Notes: generated by a model from the letters alone, not told the origin. 64,000 nt of DNA from Prolixibacteraceae bacterium UBA6029 (GCA_002429385.1 DIZL01000074.1:1-64000), one strand, 5' to 3'. Counted from the stretch's first letter, positions 8,429 to 18,384 are shown. Translations and numbers: made by a program.

Positions 8429-8806
8429 ATGAAAGCCTTTCTTCTGAAATCAACATTCCTGACAATCATCGTTTTCATCATAGGAATCATTTTGTATTCG
8501 ACGGTTTTTAAATCTTATTTTTTAACAGTATTACCTTTTACCCTGCTTCTCTTTTATCTGGCAACGAACCTTGTTCATGCCTATTTGTTAAGGATCGCCG
8601 ATAAATCAGGTTCAGGATTTGTATCGAAGTACATGGCGGTAAGTTTTATGAAAATGTTCTTTTATCTGGCTGTAGCCATTGTATATGTGATTTTTAACCG
8701 TGAGAATGCCAAAGTCTTTTTCGTGAATATTTTGCTTCTTTATATTGTTTATAGTAGCTTTGAAGTGGTTGAGTTTTTGAAAGTTGTCAGACAACAAAAA
8801 CAATAA
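8429..8806 (+). CDS. Four-TM membrane protein, AtpI-like, in the ATP synthase operon
   Basis: 125 residues, very hydrophobic, with four predicted TM segments (about 6-26, 30-50, 68-88, 95-115). Size, topology and position between AtpZ and atpB resemble AtpI of other operons, but I see no diagnostic motif. Assignment rests on context. The 105-bp gap to atpB contains a separate -7 box. Confidence 0.6.
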   Translation: MKAFLLKSTFLTIIVFIIGIILYSTVFKSYFLTVLPFTLLLFYLATNLVHAYLLRIADKSGSGFVSKYMAVSFMKMFFYLAVAIVYVIFNRENAKVFFVNILLLYIVYSSFEVVEFLKVVRQQKQ

Positions 8807-8875
8807 TTTCACTATATTGCACAAGGTTTCTTCGAATCGTTTTTAAGAAGTAATAGTCTAATCGTATAAAAGAAT

Positions 8876-8883
8876 TAAATTTG
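8876..8883 (+). promoter_or_regulatory. -7 promoter box upstream of atpB
   Basis: TAAATTTG, a TAnnTTTG match, lies 28 bp before ATG 8912 of atpB. It suggests an internal promoter for the structural ATP synthase genes. No -33 TTTG is found at 19-21 bp. Confidence 0.4.
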
Positions 8884-8911
8884 CAGACTATCGAATATAC
8901 AGAGAATTAAA

Positions 8912-10045
8912 ATGACACGAATAATGCGCTCCTTTTTACTTATTATTTTCGCAGTTTTTCTTCTGGGAGGAATCAGCAGGGCTGGAGAAACAACGGAAAC
9001 AAACACTGAAGGCAAACCTTCCGGGGTATTTAAGCCTGGGAAATTTGTCATTGAGCACGTTTCGGATGCATTCGAATGGCATATTGCTACTTTTGGCGAA
9101 ACCGAAATCAGCATTCCCCTGCCAATCATTCTGTATAGTTCGAATAAAGGATGGAACGTGTTCATGTCATCCAGGTTTCATCATGGAAAAGATTCTTACA
9201 ACGGCTTCAGAATAGGAAGTGTGGCTAAAGAAGAAAGTAATGATCAGGAAAATAGCCAGGAGGTTAAAGATAAATACGAAGGGAAAATAGTTGAAATAAA
9301 TACGAATGGGGAAGTGGTCGGCTTACCTGTTAATTTGTCGATTACCAAAACAGTTACCGGTATTTTTGTAAGTGTCATCGTTTTACTGTTAATCTTCCTG
9401 AATATTGCCAAATCGGCCAAACGAAATGTAAATCAAGCGCCTGCAGGAATGCAGAATCTTTTTGAACCAGTCATCCTTTTTGTTCGTGACGATATTGCGA
9501 AACCGGCTATCGGAGAAAAACGCTTCGAAAAATTCATGCCATTCCTTTTATCTGTATTCTTCTTTATATTGATTAATAATATTTTAGGGCTTGTTCCTAT
9601 CTTCCCTTTTGGGGCAAATGTCACCGGAAACATAGGCGTTACATTGGTTCTGGCCCTGTTTACCTTCTTTGTTACCACATTTAATACGAACAAACATTAC
9701 TGGAAAGAAATATACAATCCGGATGTTCCCTGGTGGCTGAAGTTTCCCATACCGCTGATGCCAATCGTTGAACTGACGGGTGTGATCACAAAGCCTTTTG
9801 TATTGATGATCCGACTCTTTGCCAACATGCTGGCTGGTCATTTAATTGTGACCGTTTTTGTAAGTCTGATCTTCATCTTTGCCGTAAAGTTGGGCGTTGC
9901 AGGAGGACTGGGCGTTTCGGTAATTTCAGTTTTATTTTCGGTATTTATGTTGCTGCTTGACGTGTTGGTATCTTTCATTCAGGCCTATGTATTTACCTTA
10001 TTGTCGGCGCTGTATTTTGGTATGGCTTCACCTGATCATCATTAG
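8912..10045 (+). CDS. atpB: F0F1 ATP synthase subunit a
   Basis: Membrane stator subunit forming the ion half-channels. It is 377 residues, long for subunit a because of a cleavable signal (SFLLIIFAVFLLGGISRA) and an extended periplasmic N-terminal domain (about 25-150), typical of Bacteroidota. The essential Arg is in MIRLFANMLAG (about 300). About five TM segments fill the C-terminal half. It is followed 26 bp later by atpE. Confidence 0.95.
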   Translation: MTRIMRSFLLIIFAVFLLGGISRAGETTETNTEGKPSGVFKPGKFVIEHVSDAFEWHIATFGETEISIPLPIILYSSNKGWNVFMSSRFHHGKDSYNGFRIGSVAKEESNDQENSQEVKDKYEGKIVEINTNGEVVGLPVNLSITKTVTGIFVSVIVLLLIFLNIAKSAKRNVNQAPAGMQNLFEPVILFVRDDIAKPAIGEKRFEKFMPFLLSVFFFILINNILGLVPIFPFGANVTGNIGVTLVLALFTFFVTTFNTNKHYWKEIYNPDVPWWLKFPIPLMPIVELTGVITKPFVLMIRLFANMLAGHLIVTVFVSLIFIFAVKLGVAGGLGVSVISVLFSVFMLLLDVLVSFIQAYVFTLLSALYFGMASPDHH

Positions 10046-10071
10046 TTTTCAATTTATATAAAATCAATTTT

Positions 10072-10329
10072 ATGACTCCATTATTCATCTTTTTAGCAGA
10101 CACAGCAAGTATTGCTGTCGGACCAATGGGTGCCGCACTTGGTGCAGGCCTGGCAGCAATTGGCGCTGGTATTGGCATTGGCAAGATTGGTGCAAGTGCA
10201 ATGGAAGCAATTGCCCGTCAACCTGAAGCCGTTGGAGACATCCGTTCAAACATGATTGTTTCCGCAGCTCTGATCGAAGGCGTTGCATTCTTTGCCGTCA
10301 TCATTTGTGCTTTGGTCGTTTTCTTGTAA
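10072..10329 (+). CDS. atpE: F0F1 ATP synthase subunit c
   Basis: 85-residue two-helix rotor proteolipid. The carboxylate is Glu69 (LIEGVAFF) in TM2, and the loop motif is ARQPE (48-52). By alignment to the Na+ type of Ilyobacter tartaricus, the ligand Gln32 position is Ile36 here and Ser66 is Gly70, so the rotor should carry H+ rather than Na+. The Gly-rich TM1 (GAGIGIGKIG) is normal. Confidence 0.96.
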   Translation: MTPLFIFLADTASIAVGPMGAALGAGLAAIGAGIGIGKIGASAMEAIARQPEAVGDIRSNMIVSAALIEGVAFFAVIICALVVFL

Positions 10330-10403
10330 GAAATTTTGTTTTGTGGCCCGCTCCCGGGATTGCCGGGAGCCAGGGCTTCATTTAACTAACAATCACAACA
10401 ATT

Positions 10404-10898
10404 ATGGGATTTGTAACTCCGGATTACGGTACAATATTTTGGATGCTCATCATCTTCGGGATTGTCTTGTTTATCCTGAAAAAATATGCATGGGGTCCGA
10501 TATTAAAGGCATTGAAAGATCGTGAACTGTCCATTTCAGAAGCCTTGAATTCAGCCGAGAAAGCCCGAAAGGAAGTGGCAGGATTAAAAGCCAGTAACGA
10601 TCAGATTATCGCTGAGGCCAGAAGAGAAAAGGATATTATTCTGAAGGAAGCCCGCGACATTAAGGATAAAATTATTGCGGAAGCTAAGAATCAGGCTAAT
10701 GCTGAAGGACAGAAGAGCATCGAGTATACTAGGCAGCAAATCAATGCCGAAAAGATGTCTGCCATTAATGACATCAAGATCCAGGTGGCTGAATTATCGG
10801 TAATGATTGCTGAAAAAGTGATCAGGAAACAACTTGATAATCCAAAGGATCAGGAAAAACTGGTTGAAGATCTGCTAAAAGACATGAAGTTGAAATAA
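10404..10898 (+). CDS. atpF: F0F1 ATP synthase subunit b
   Basis: 164 residues: one N-terminal TM (about 8-28, FWMLIIFGIVLFIL) and a long charged alpha-helix (about 35-160) forming the peripheral stalk. The KKYAWGPILKALKDRE junction after the TM is characteristic. One copy only; no b' gene is seen. It is followed 4 bp later by atpH. Confidence 0.95.
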   Translation: MGFVTPDYGTIFWMLIIFGIVLFILKKYAWGPILKALKDRELSISEALNSAEKARKEVAGLKASNDQIIAEARREKDIILKEARDIKDKIIAEAKNQANAEGQKSIEYTRQQINAEKMSAINDIKIQVAELSVMIAEKVIRKQLDNPKDQEKLVEDLLKDMKLK

Positions 10899-10902
10899 GT
10901 GT

Positions 10903-11451
10903 ATGGATCAAAGTAAAATCAACATTCGGTACGCCAAGGCCTTTTTTAATCTGGCCAAAGAAAAAGGACTGACCATCGAACTCCGCCAGGATGCCCAATT
11001 AATTGCAAATGTTTGTGAGACAAGCAGTGACTTCATTCTTTTACTTGAAAGTCCGGTGGTAAAAACCTCCAACAAAGTCAGGGCAATCAAAAGTGTATTT
11101 GAAGGGAAAGTGAATCCGTTAATGATCAATTTTCTGGCCCTTATTACCGAAAACAACCGCGAAAAATATATCCCCGGAATTTTCAGAAATCTTGAAGACT
11201 TATACCGTCAGGAAGAAGGAATAAAATCAGTTGTTCTGACCAGTGCCAAACCGATGGACGAAGCGATGGTCAGTCAGATTAGTAAATTTCTTGAAAGGGA
11301 ACTCAATGCTAAAGTTGAATTAACCCAAAAGGTTAACGAGGACTTAATTGGTGGCTATGTGGTTCGTTTTGATGACAAACAATATGATGCAAGTATTGCT
11401 ACACAAATCAGAAAGATCAAAGAGCAATTGCTTCAAACAGATTTGAAATAA
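10903..11451 (+). CDS. atpH: F0F1 ATP synthase subunit delta
   Basis: 182-residue OSCP-type subunit linking the stalk to F1. The N-terminal helical domain (IRYAKAFFNLAKEKG) and the C-terminal GGYVVRFDDKQYDASI motif are diagnostic. It is tightly packed between atpF (4 bp) and atpA (31 bp). Confidence 0.95.
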   Translation: MDQSKINIRYAKAFFNLAKEKGLTIELRQDAQLIANVCETSSDFILLLESPVVKTSNKVRAIKSVFEGKVNPLMINFLALITENNREKYIPGIFRNLEDLYRQEEGIKSVVLTSAKPMDEAMVSQISKFLERELNAKVELTQKVNEDLIGGYVVRFDDKQYDASIATQIRKIKEQLLQTDLK

Positions 11452-11482
11452 AATAACGAAAGAATAAAAAAAACAGATTAAG

Positions 11483-13063
11483 ATGGCAAATATAAAACCT
11501 GCTGAAGTCTCAGAAATACTCAGACAGCAACTCGAAGGCTTTAAAAGTCTGGCTGAACTGGAAGAAGTAGGAACGGTGCTTCAGGTTGGAGATGGTATCG
11601 CCCGTATTTACGGCCTTTTAAATGTTGAGTCGAACGAGATGATTGAATTTGACTCTGGCGTTAAGGGAATTGTATTAAACCTTGAAGAAGATAATGTCGG
11701 TGCGGTTATTCTGGGTCTCACCAAAGAAATTAAAGAAGGCGATACGGTAAAACGCTTGCGTCGCACCGCTTCAATTGAAGTAGGTGAGGGACTGTTGGGA
11801 CGGGTTATCAATACACTTGGCGAACCCATCGACGGAAAAGGTGTTGTAACAGGCGAAAAATTTGTCATGCCATTGGAGCGTAAGGCACCAGGGGTAATAT
11901 TCCGTCAGCCTGTATCCAAACCATTGCAGACCGGCTTAAAGGCCATCGATGCTATGATCCCTATCGGTCGTGGACAGCGTGAGCTGATTATTGGTGACCG
12001 CCAGACCGGGAAAACCGCTGTGGCCATCGATACCATTATCAATCAGCGCGAGAACTTTGAAAAAGGCACACCTGTATATTGCATCTATGTAGCCATTGGG
12101 CAAAAGGGTTCTACAGTAGCCAACCTGGCAAAAAAACTGGAAACTCATGGCGCGATGGAATATACCGTAATCGTTTCTGCTACGGCATCCGATCCTGCTG
12201 CCCTTCAGTTTTATGCACCTTATGCAGGGGCTTCTATCGGTGAATTCTTCCGCGATACGGGCCGTGATGCCTTGATTATATACGATGATCTTTCGAAACA
12301 GGCGGTGTCCTATCGTGAAGTTTCCTTATTGTTACGCCGTCCGCCGGGCCGTGAAGCTTATCCTGGTGACGTATTCTACCTGCACTCCCGTTTGCTGGAA
12401 CGTGCCGCACGAATAATCGTTTCCGATGAAATGGCAGCTAAAATGAATGATCTTCCCGAATGTCTGAAAGACAGAGTTAAAGGAGGTGGTTCACTGACTG
12501 CCCTTCCGATTATCGAAACCCAGGCTGGTGACGTATCCGCATACATCCCGACTAACGTCATATCCATTACCGACGGTCAGATTTTCCTTGAATCCAACTT
12601 GTTCAACTCCGGAGTTCGTCCTGCTATCAATGTGGGTATTTCGGTTTCGCGTGTTGGAGGAAATGCCCAGATTAAGGCCATGAAGAAGATCGCAGGAACC
12701 CTGAAGCTTGATCAGGCCCAATTCCGCGAACTGGAAGCCTTTTCGAAGTTCGGATCTGATCTGGATGCAGCAACTATGCGTGTGCTGAATAAAGGCCGTA
12801 AAAACGTCGAGATACTCAAACAACAGCAATATGCCCCAATGAAAATTGAGCACCAGGTGGCCATTATTTATTGCGGGGTAAAAGAACTGTTGCGCGATGT
12901 CCCTGTTGAAAAAGTAAAAGCATTTGAACGTGATTTTCTGGAACTGATGGAAATGCAGTATCGCAGTGTATTGGATCAGCTCAGGGAAGGAGTACTTTCG
13001 GATAATGAAACTCAGGTACTAGAAAAGGTCGCTGCTGAAGTGGCTGAAAGATACGGGGAATAA
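11483..13063 (+). CDS. atpA: F0F1 ATP synthase subunit alpha
   Basis: 526 residues. The P-loop is GDRQTGKTA (about 170-178). The nucleotide domain contains YDDLSKQAVSYRE and the arginine-finger segment SVSRVGG. The N-terminal beta-barrel and C-terminal helical domain are complete. No beta or epsilon gene follows; in Bacteroidota atpD-atpC usually form a separate operon. Confidence 0.98.
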   Translation: MANIKPAEVSEILRQQLEGFKSLAELEEVGTVLQVGDGIARIYGLLNVESNEMIEFDSGVKGIVLNLEEDNVGAVILGLTKEIKEGDTVKRLRRTASIEVGEGLLGRVINTLGEPIDGKGVVTGEKFVMPLERKAPGVIFRQPVSKPLQTGLKAIDAMIPIGRGQRELIIGDRQTGKTAVAIDTIINQRENFEKGTPVYCIYVAIGQKGSTVANLAKKLETHGAMEYTVIVSATASDPAALQFYAPYAGASIGEFFRDTGRDALIIYDDLSKQAVSYREVSLLLRRPPGREAYPGDVFYLHSRLLERAARIIVSDEMAAKMNDLPECLKDRVKGGGSLTALPIIETQAGDVSAYIPTNVISITDGQIFLESNLFNSGVRPAINVGISVSRVGGNAQIKAMKKIAGTLKLDQAQFRELEAFSKFGSDLDAATMRVLNKGRKNVEILKQQQYAPMKIEHQVAIIYCGVKELLRDVPVEKVKAFERDFLELMEMQYRSVLDQLREGVLSDNETQVLEKVAAEVAERYGE

Positions 13064-13094
13064 AAGGTACTTGATAGAAAACTAATGCATTGAA

Positions 13095-13976
13095 ATGGCC
13101 AATTTAAAAGAAATACGAACCCGGATAGCGTCGGTAAAAACCACCAGACAAGTGACCAGTGCCATGAAAATGGTATCGGCAGCCAAGCTGAAAAAAGCTC
13201 AGGATGCTATTTTACAGATTCGTCCCTACGCGGTAAAACTTTCAGAATTGCTTTCAACCTTGAGCACTGTGCTCGATGATGCAGACAGTTCAGTCTATAC
13301 CGTGCAGCGAAATCCCGACAGGGTTTTAATCGTTCTGGTTAGTTCAAACCGTGGTCTCTGCGGAGGGTTTAATTCATACGTGACCAAGAACGCCATGCAG
13401 CTGGCCAAAACAAAATACAGCGCACAGCTTAAATCAGGAAAACTTGATTTCGTGGTGATTGGCAAACAGGCCGGTAAAATTCTGAACTCCTATCACCTGC
13501 CGGTTAGTGGAGATAAAAATTCACTGTATGATGATTTGACTTTTGACAATGTTGCCGCAGTTACACAATCCATCATGGATGATTTTATCAGTGGTAAATA
13601 CGATCGGGTGGAGCTGGTTTACAACAAATTTGTCAATGCAGCCATTCAGCAACAGGTAAGCGAACAATTTTTACCTGTTTTACCGGCTGTTGCGGTTAAT
13701 ACAAAACAAAACATTCCTTTCTACATATTCGAGCCTTCGTTGGAAGCCATTGTCGAAGAATTGATCCCCAGGTCATTGAAGATACAGTTCTTCAAAGCCT
13801 TGCTCGATTCATATGCCGCCGAACATGGAGCCCGTATGACGGCTATGCACAAGGCAACCGACAATGCTTCAGATCTGATTGACGAACTGACCCTTACATT
13901 TAATAAAGCACGTCAGGCTGCCATTACCAATGCGATCCTGGAAGTCACCAATGGCTCTGAAGCATTGAACGGATAG
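13095..13976 (+). CDS. atpG: F0F1 ATP synthase subunit gamma
   Basis: 293-residue central rotor shaft. The N-terminal helix begins ANLKEIRTRIASVKTTRQ, the GLCGGFN block is present, and the C-terminal helix carries TRARQ-like NKARQAAITNAILEV. It is the last gene of the operon; a perfect terminator begins 43 bp downstream. Confidence 0.97.
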   Translation: MANLKEIRTRIASVKTTRQVTSAMKMVSAAKLKKAQDAILQIRPYAVKLSELLSTLSTVLDDADSSVYTVQRNPDRVLIVLVSSNRGLCGGFNSYVTKNAMQLAKTKYSAQLKSGKLDFVVIGKQAGKILNSYHLPVSGDKNSLYDDLTFDNVAAVTQSIMDDFISGKYDRVELVYNKFVNAAIQQQVSEQFLPVLPAVAVNTKQNIPFYIFEPSLEAIVEELIPRSLKIQFFKALLDSYAAEHGARMTAMHKATDNASDLIDELTLTFNKARQAAITNAILEVTNGSEALNG

Positions 13977-14018
13977 AACTCAGGACAAAATACACCAACA
14001 TATTTGTAAGTTTTATAT

Positions 14019-14051
14019 AAAAAAATCCCAGCCTTTGGCTGGGATTTTTTT
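14019..14051 (+). terminator. Strong rho-independent terminator of the atp operon
   Basis: The stem tcccagcc / ggctggga with a ttt loop (14026-14044) is flanked by an A-run before and a T-run after, so it can terminate in both directions. It closes atpBEFHAG. Confidence 0.92.
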
Positions 14052-14833
14052 ATGCCTGAGCTCAAATCTCACAGGCTATTATTTTTACTCAAAGAGTTTC
14101 ACACCGGGTTGTCATTTCAAAATCCTTGTGTTCGAAAAAGTCATCCGTTAAAGTCACTGATCGGAGGAATACCGCCGTATACCGGGTTGTATTTGGATAG
14201 GGATTAGGCAGGTATTCCTTCGCTATATCTGTACTATGACTGATCTATAACTATACAAAAATCCAGATCTTAGTACAGTTATAGATCAATCATAGATTAA
14301 TACATGAAGCTCAAACCCTACTCAATCCCGACCCGGGTATATTCCGTATAGGTCCAAAGCAGGTTCGTTGCATTCTTGGATAACATTTGAATGGATAGAA
14401 AATTGGTGTCCTGAGACAATAGGTTTATTTCTAAATCTTATAGTCAGACTTTGGCAAAAACTCATTCAAAGATTAAAGATATACTCCTGATGGTAAAAAA
14501 CACTGAACTTGTAAAAATTAAGTTTAATGAATAAAAGAAGGGGATAAGATACAAGGCTGCATGGAATGATATTTATATAGACAAAATCATAGAATGTTAT
14601 AAGCAATCTTCATGCCGAACAATTTCTAACCGGATATGTTAATATACATGTTTAAGTATGGACAAATGTGTGTTTGTTAAACAACAATACGGATGAATAC
14701 TCCCATTATTGTTTACCGTATTAGAATCGATTTGATTTTTTAAAATTATATTTGAAATTATATTTTTTCGTTTGAATTTAATAATCATCTTTGGTATAGA
14801 TTGATAGAGCATAAATTCACTAATACGCCTGAT
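14052..14833. other. Long AT-rich intergenic region with a nested palindromic repeat
   Basis: About 780 bp with no convincing gene. Its first part holds the palindromic repeat described at 14178-14341. The remainder is AT-rich without RNA-gene structure I can recognise. Near its end, TTTG (14771) and CATCTTTG (14786-14793, one mismatch to TAnnTTTG) may be the promoter of the following lipoprotein gene. Confidence 0.6.
14178..14341. repeat. Nested inverted repeat with 11-bp tandem units, copy 1
   Basis: The left arm holds three 11-bp units starting CTAT (14223-14233, 14234-14244, 14245-14255). The right arm holds inverted units at 14274-14284 and 14285-14295. The arms 14234-14252 and 14277-14295 match at 18 of 19 positions. 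Weaker outer arms (around 14178-14189 and 14329-14341) extend the fold. The same units recur at 59938-60010, so this is a dispersed element and not a chance palindrome. Confidence 0.85.
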
Positions 14834-16900
14834 ATGAAAAAACTTCCTTTTGTGTATGGCATTCTATTGCTTCTGTTCCTGGCAAACAGTTGCAAGATGG
14901 ATAACCTGGATTTCAGTAAGCTATCAAAAACAATGAATCTGAATCCTGAAGTTATTGCCCCGGTTGCCAAAGCCAATGTTACGGTATGGGATTTAATCCA
15001 ATCTGCCAACAAGAATAAAACGGACCAGATTAGCAAAGATCCAAACGGGTTAATCAAGATTGTTTATAAACGGGATAGCCTGTACAATTACAATGTACGT
15101 GATTTCCTGAATTTTCCGACTCAGGAGAGTGTTACTTCAGGAAATACACAGTTGGGTGAAATATCACCCGGAGATGTTTCAGTCTCGCGCACCATTACCC
15201 TGGCTGATCTGTCTGGCGCTTTGGGTGGAAGCTTTGCTGCTATTCAGGCATTTGACGGAAACACTGTTCCCTTTCCTCCGCTCTCTTTCAGTAATCTGGC
15301 TGTACCGTTTAATTTGAGTCAGATTGCAGATTTCACCTCCCTGATGATAAGCAACGGAAGCGTGGGAGTTAACCTGGAAAATAAATTGAAGGTTCAGGTG
15401 ACGATTCAGGGTGCATTTTATGACCTCACCTACAACCGGGAAATTGCAGGTTTTAGTTTTATGAATGTTGCCCCAAACCAAATCGTAAGCACATCAGTGC
15501 CTCTGGCTGGAATTCAGATTTCGAACAATGTGGAATTACGCCTGAAAACATTTGAAACACCCGGTTCAGTGTTACCGGTTACAATTAATCTGAGCGATTA
15601 TTTAAAATTTACTTTTGATCTGAAGGATCTGAAAATTTCGAGTGGTCGCTTGAAAATAGCCTCACAGGTGATTGGCGGGTTTTCAGGGGATTTTGATTTT
15701 ACATTTCCAGATCCGTCCCTGAAAGGTTTTTCAGCAGTTCTGAAAAATGGAAATCTGATGGTAAAAACCACCAATAATTCAAATGTGACAGGATCAATTC
15801 ATTTTGTTCTGCCTGAAATCAAAAAGAGCGGAGTGCCTGTTGAAGCCGTCATTCCTCTTGATGGAAGCACCACATCAATCGATCTTTCACAGGCGGACAT
15901 AAATTTATCATCCGACCCGACCCAACCCTATAACCGTATTCCATATACCTATTCGCTTCAAGTCAATGGCACAACTGGTTATGTCGACTTTGCCTCGACC
16001 GATTATGTGAGAACCGATGCTACCTTGAATAGTCTGAATTTTAAATCCGTTACGGGTGACTTTGGTAAACGGATCATCACCATTGATCCCGGCAAATTTG
16101 ACATGAATGTGGATGTACTCAACCGGATTGACGGTAGTTTTAAGTTGACCAACCCTACCATTTCCCTTTTCATCCGTAATTCGATTGGAATGCCGGCCGC
16201 TGTAAATCTTAATTTGACGGGAACCAGCAAGGCAGGAACGACCGCCTCATTAAATCCGCCGGTTTTTGACATACCCGTTCCGGCAAACCTCAACGCCGGC
16301 ATTGCAACAAAGACTGTTGTCTTCGATAAACAGAATTCCAATATCGTGAATTTTATCGCCTTACCACCAACTAGTCAGATTAGCTATAGCGGGCAGGTTA
16401 ATTTTAACACCAAAGATCCGGTTACGGCGCAGAATCCTAATTTTCTGGATTTAGATGCGGTATTCGGACTGGATTTGTTGATGGAACTTCCCCTTGAACT
16501 GCAAATCAGTAACCTGGCATTCAAGGATACAACCAATCTTTCGGGCGACTACAAGAAAATTGAAAGCGCCGACTTAATTATTAATGCTCAGAATGGCATT
16601 CCCCTTGATGTGGATATGCAGCTCTTTTTTCTTGATTCAATGAAGACTCAAATTGGCCTGTCAAGAAAGATGAAAATATTGTCGGCAGCCACGGTTGATG
16701 CAACCGGTGCCATTACACCGGTACAGTCGTCGCAAACATTCAGTCTGGATCAAACGGAGATGGCCTCCTTCAGTAAAGCAAAAAGCATAGTATTCACCGG
16801 AACGGTGAGTTCACCTTCGGGAGGAACTGTTGTGGCGCCTATTTTATCGGACAGTAAAATAGATCTGAATGTGGTCATTAAGGTAAAAACTAACCTCTAA
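14834..16900 (+). CDS. Large uncharacterised Bacteroidota lipoprotein
   Basis: About 688 residues. The signal ends in a lipobox (LFLANSC, Cys about 20 from ATG 14834); starting at ATG 14801 would put a polar stretch before the signal. The rest is beta-rich with many Asn/Ser/Thr and repeated patterns of the type (S/N)GSI-(K/H)F; no catalytic motif is visible. It lies 11 bp upstream of a DUF5723 outer-membrane protein, so the two are probably translated together and may form one surface complex. Function unknown. Confidence 0.8.
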   Translation: MKKLPFVYGILLLLFLANSCKMDNLDFSKLSKTMNLNPEVIAPVAKANVTVWDLIQSANKNKTDQISKDPNGLIKIVYKRDSLYNYNVRDFLNFPTQESVTSGNTQLGEISPGDVSVSRTITLADLSGALGGSFAAIQAFDGNTVPFPPLSFSNLAVPFNLSQIADFTSLMISNGSVGVNLENKLKVQVTIQGAFYDLTYNREIAGFSFMNVAPNQIVSTSVPLAGIQISNNVELRLKTFETPGSVLPVTINLSDYLKFTFDLKDLKISSGRLKIASQVIGGFSGDFDFTFPDPSLKGFSAVLKNGNLMVKTTNNSNVTGSIHFVLPEIKKSGVPVEAVIPLDGSTTSIDLSQADINLSSDPTQPYNRIPYTYSLQVNGTTGYVDFASTDYVRTDATLNSLNFKSVTGDFGKRIITIDPGKFDMNVDVLNRIDGSFKLTNPTISLFIRNSIGMPAAVNLNLTGTSKAGTTASLNPPVFDIPVPANLNAGIATKTVVFDKQNSNIVNFIALPPTSQISYSGQVNFNTKDPVTAQNPNFLDLDAVFGLDLLMELPLELQISNLAFKDTTNLSGDYKKIESADLIINAQNGIPLDVDMQLFFLDSMKTQIGLSRKMKILSAATVDATGAITPVQSSQTFSLDQTEMASFSKAKSIVFTGTVSSPSGGTVVAPILSDSKIDLNVVIKVKTNL

Positions 16901-16911
16901 CCTGATTGAAA

Positions 16912-18336
16912 ATGAAAAATATTCTCCTTAAAATAGTCGTGATTGGCCTGATTTTGATGGTGAGACTATCAACGGTATCAGCCCAGGAAAGTACCACTCT
17001 TCAGTTTATGAAAGGAATGCCCCAGTCTGATCTGTTGAATCCAGCATTGCATAACGATTCGAGTAAGGTTGTCATCGGATTGCCTGGCTTTTCAGGCATG
17101 GGTTTTGATTTCAACAGTGGGTTTGCAATAAACGATTTGATTCATAAGGGAACCGGAATGCTCGCTGATTCCCTGGTTCTGGATATGGAAAAATTCCATA
17201 GTAAGCTGGGCGCTACGAATGCAATACAACAAAGTTTAAGTGTGCCCCTTTTCTCCCTTGGGATCCGAATAAAAAAATCATTTTTCAGTATTGGCATTAC
17301 AGAAAAGGAAGTTGCTCAATTTACTTTCGATAAAAGCATTGTAACTTTTCTGAAGGATGGTAACGCCCCCTACATGGGACAGAATTTTGATCTTGGGAGC
17401 CTGAAAATAGATGCATTTCATTACCGGGAATTTGCTTTTGGTTATTCCAATGAAGTGATAAAAAATAAATTAACTGTGGGAGCTAAAATCAAGGCATTGT
17501 ATGGGAAATTTGCTCTCCAAACCGAGCGGATGAACATAAAAGTTAACACGGCAGCTGATGGTTCGTCGCTGAATTTAAGTTCTGATATGAAAATTAATAT
17601 GTCGCTGCCTGCAACCCTTGAATATGATTCGATTGGCTATTTGTCAGGTATGAACACCGCTAACCTGAAGGCAGGTGACTACATGATGCAAAAGGGGAAT
17701 TTCGGAATGGCATTTGACCTTGGGGGTGTATACCAACTTACCTCAAAGATTACGCTTTCGGCCAGTATCGTTGATATCGGAAAGATTTCATTCAAAAAGG
17801 ATGTTAAAAGCATAAGTAAGGTTTCAAATTACCTTTGGACAGGCATTGATTTTTCCAATTCAATTGATAGTACCAACGCTAATTATATTTCTCCTTCTAA
17901 ACTAGTCAGTCAAGAAACTGATAAGATGAAAAATTCCTTTCTGCCGAAACAAAGTGAAGTCGGATCTGATCCTTTTAAAGTAAGTATCCCCATTAAATAT
18001 AACATTGGAGGTACCTACCAAATCAACGATAAATTCAACGTTGGCCTGCTCGACAGGTTATATAAAAACGGAACTGTCAGTACCAACACCATGACTTTGT
18101 CAGGGAATGCTTATTTTGGAAATTTCTTCAGTCTGACAGGCAGTTATTCAATGATAGGGAATTCCTATAATAACCTTGGGCTAGGTATGGCTCTCAAGGA
18201 AGGATCTATGCAGCTGTATTTTGTCAGCGACAACGTATTGGCATGGGCTGATCCTGCAAAGGCCAGTTTTGTGAATGCCCGTTTTGGTATTAATTTTCTC
18301 TTTGGAAGACAAAGAAAGGTTGTCACGGCAGAATAA
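16912..18336 (+). CDS. DUF5723 family outer-membrane beta-barrel protein
   Basis: About 474 residues with a Sec signal peptide ending near SAQE. The mature N-terminus (FMKGMPQSDLLNPAL) and alternating amphipathic strands to a C-terminal FGINFLFG strand are those of Bacteroidota DUF5723 proteins, which resemble PorV/FadL-type barrels. ATG 16912 is preferred over the TTG at 16906. It is paired with the lipoprotein upstream. A terminator follows at 18355. Confidence 0.8.
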   Translation: MKNILLKIVVIGLILMVRLSTVSAQESTTLQFMKGMPQSDLLNPALHNDSSKVVIGLPGFSGMGFDFNSGFAINDLIHKGTGMLADSLVLDMEKFHSKLGATNAIQQSLSVPLFSLGIRIKKSFFSIGITEKEVAQFTFDKSIVTFLKDGNAPYMGQNFDLGSLKIDAFHYREFAFGYSNEVIKNKLTVGAKIKALYGKFALQTERMNIKVNTAADGSSLNLSSDMKINMSLPATLEYDSIGYLSGMNTANLKAGDYMMQKGNFGMAFDLGGVYQLTSKITLSASIVDIGKISFKKDVKSISKVSNYLWTGIDFSNSIDSTNANYISPSKLVSQETDKMKNSFLPKQSEVGSDPFKVSIPIKYNIGGTYQINDKFNVGLLDRLYKNGTVSTNTMTLSGNAYFGNFFSLTGSYSMIGNSYNNLGLGMALKEGSMQLYFVSDNVLAWADPAKASFVNARFGINFLFGRQRKVVTAE

Positions 18337-18354
18337 ACCGGTCAGTAGAATCTT

Positions 18355-18384
18355 AAAAGAGGGAGGCGACTCCCTCTTTTTGTT
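18355..18384 (+). terminator. Rho-independent terminator after the DUF5723 gene
   Basis: The stem aaaagagggag / ctccctctttt has an 11-bp match and loop gcga (a GNRA tetraloop), followed by tgttt. It sits 19 bp after the stop codon. Confidence 0.88.

Noticed and set aside
10072..10329. Na+-coupled ATP synthase
   Set aside because: The Na+ ligand positions in subunit c are Ile and Gly.
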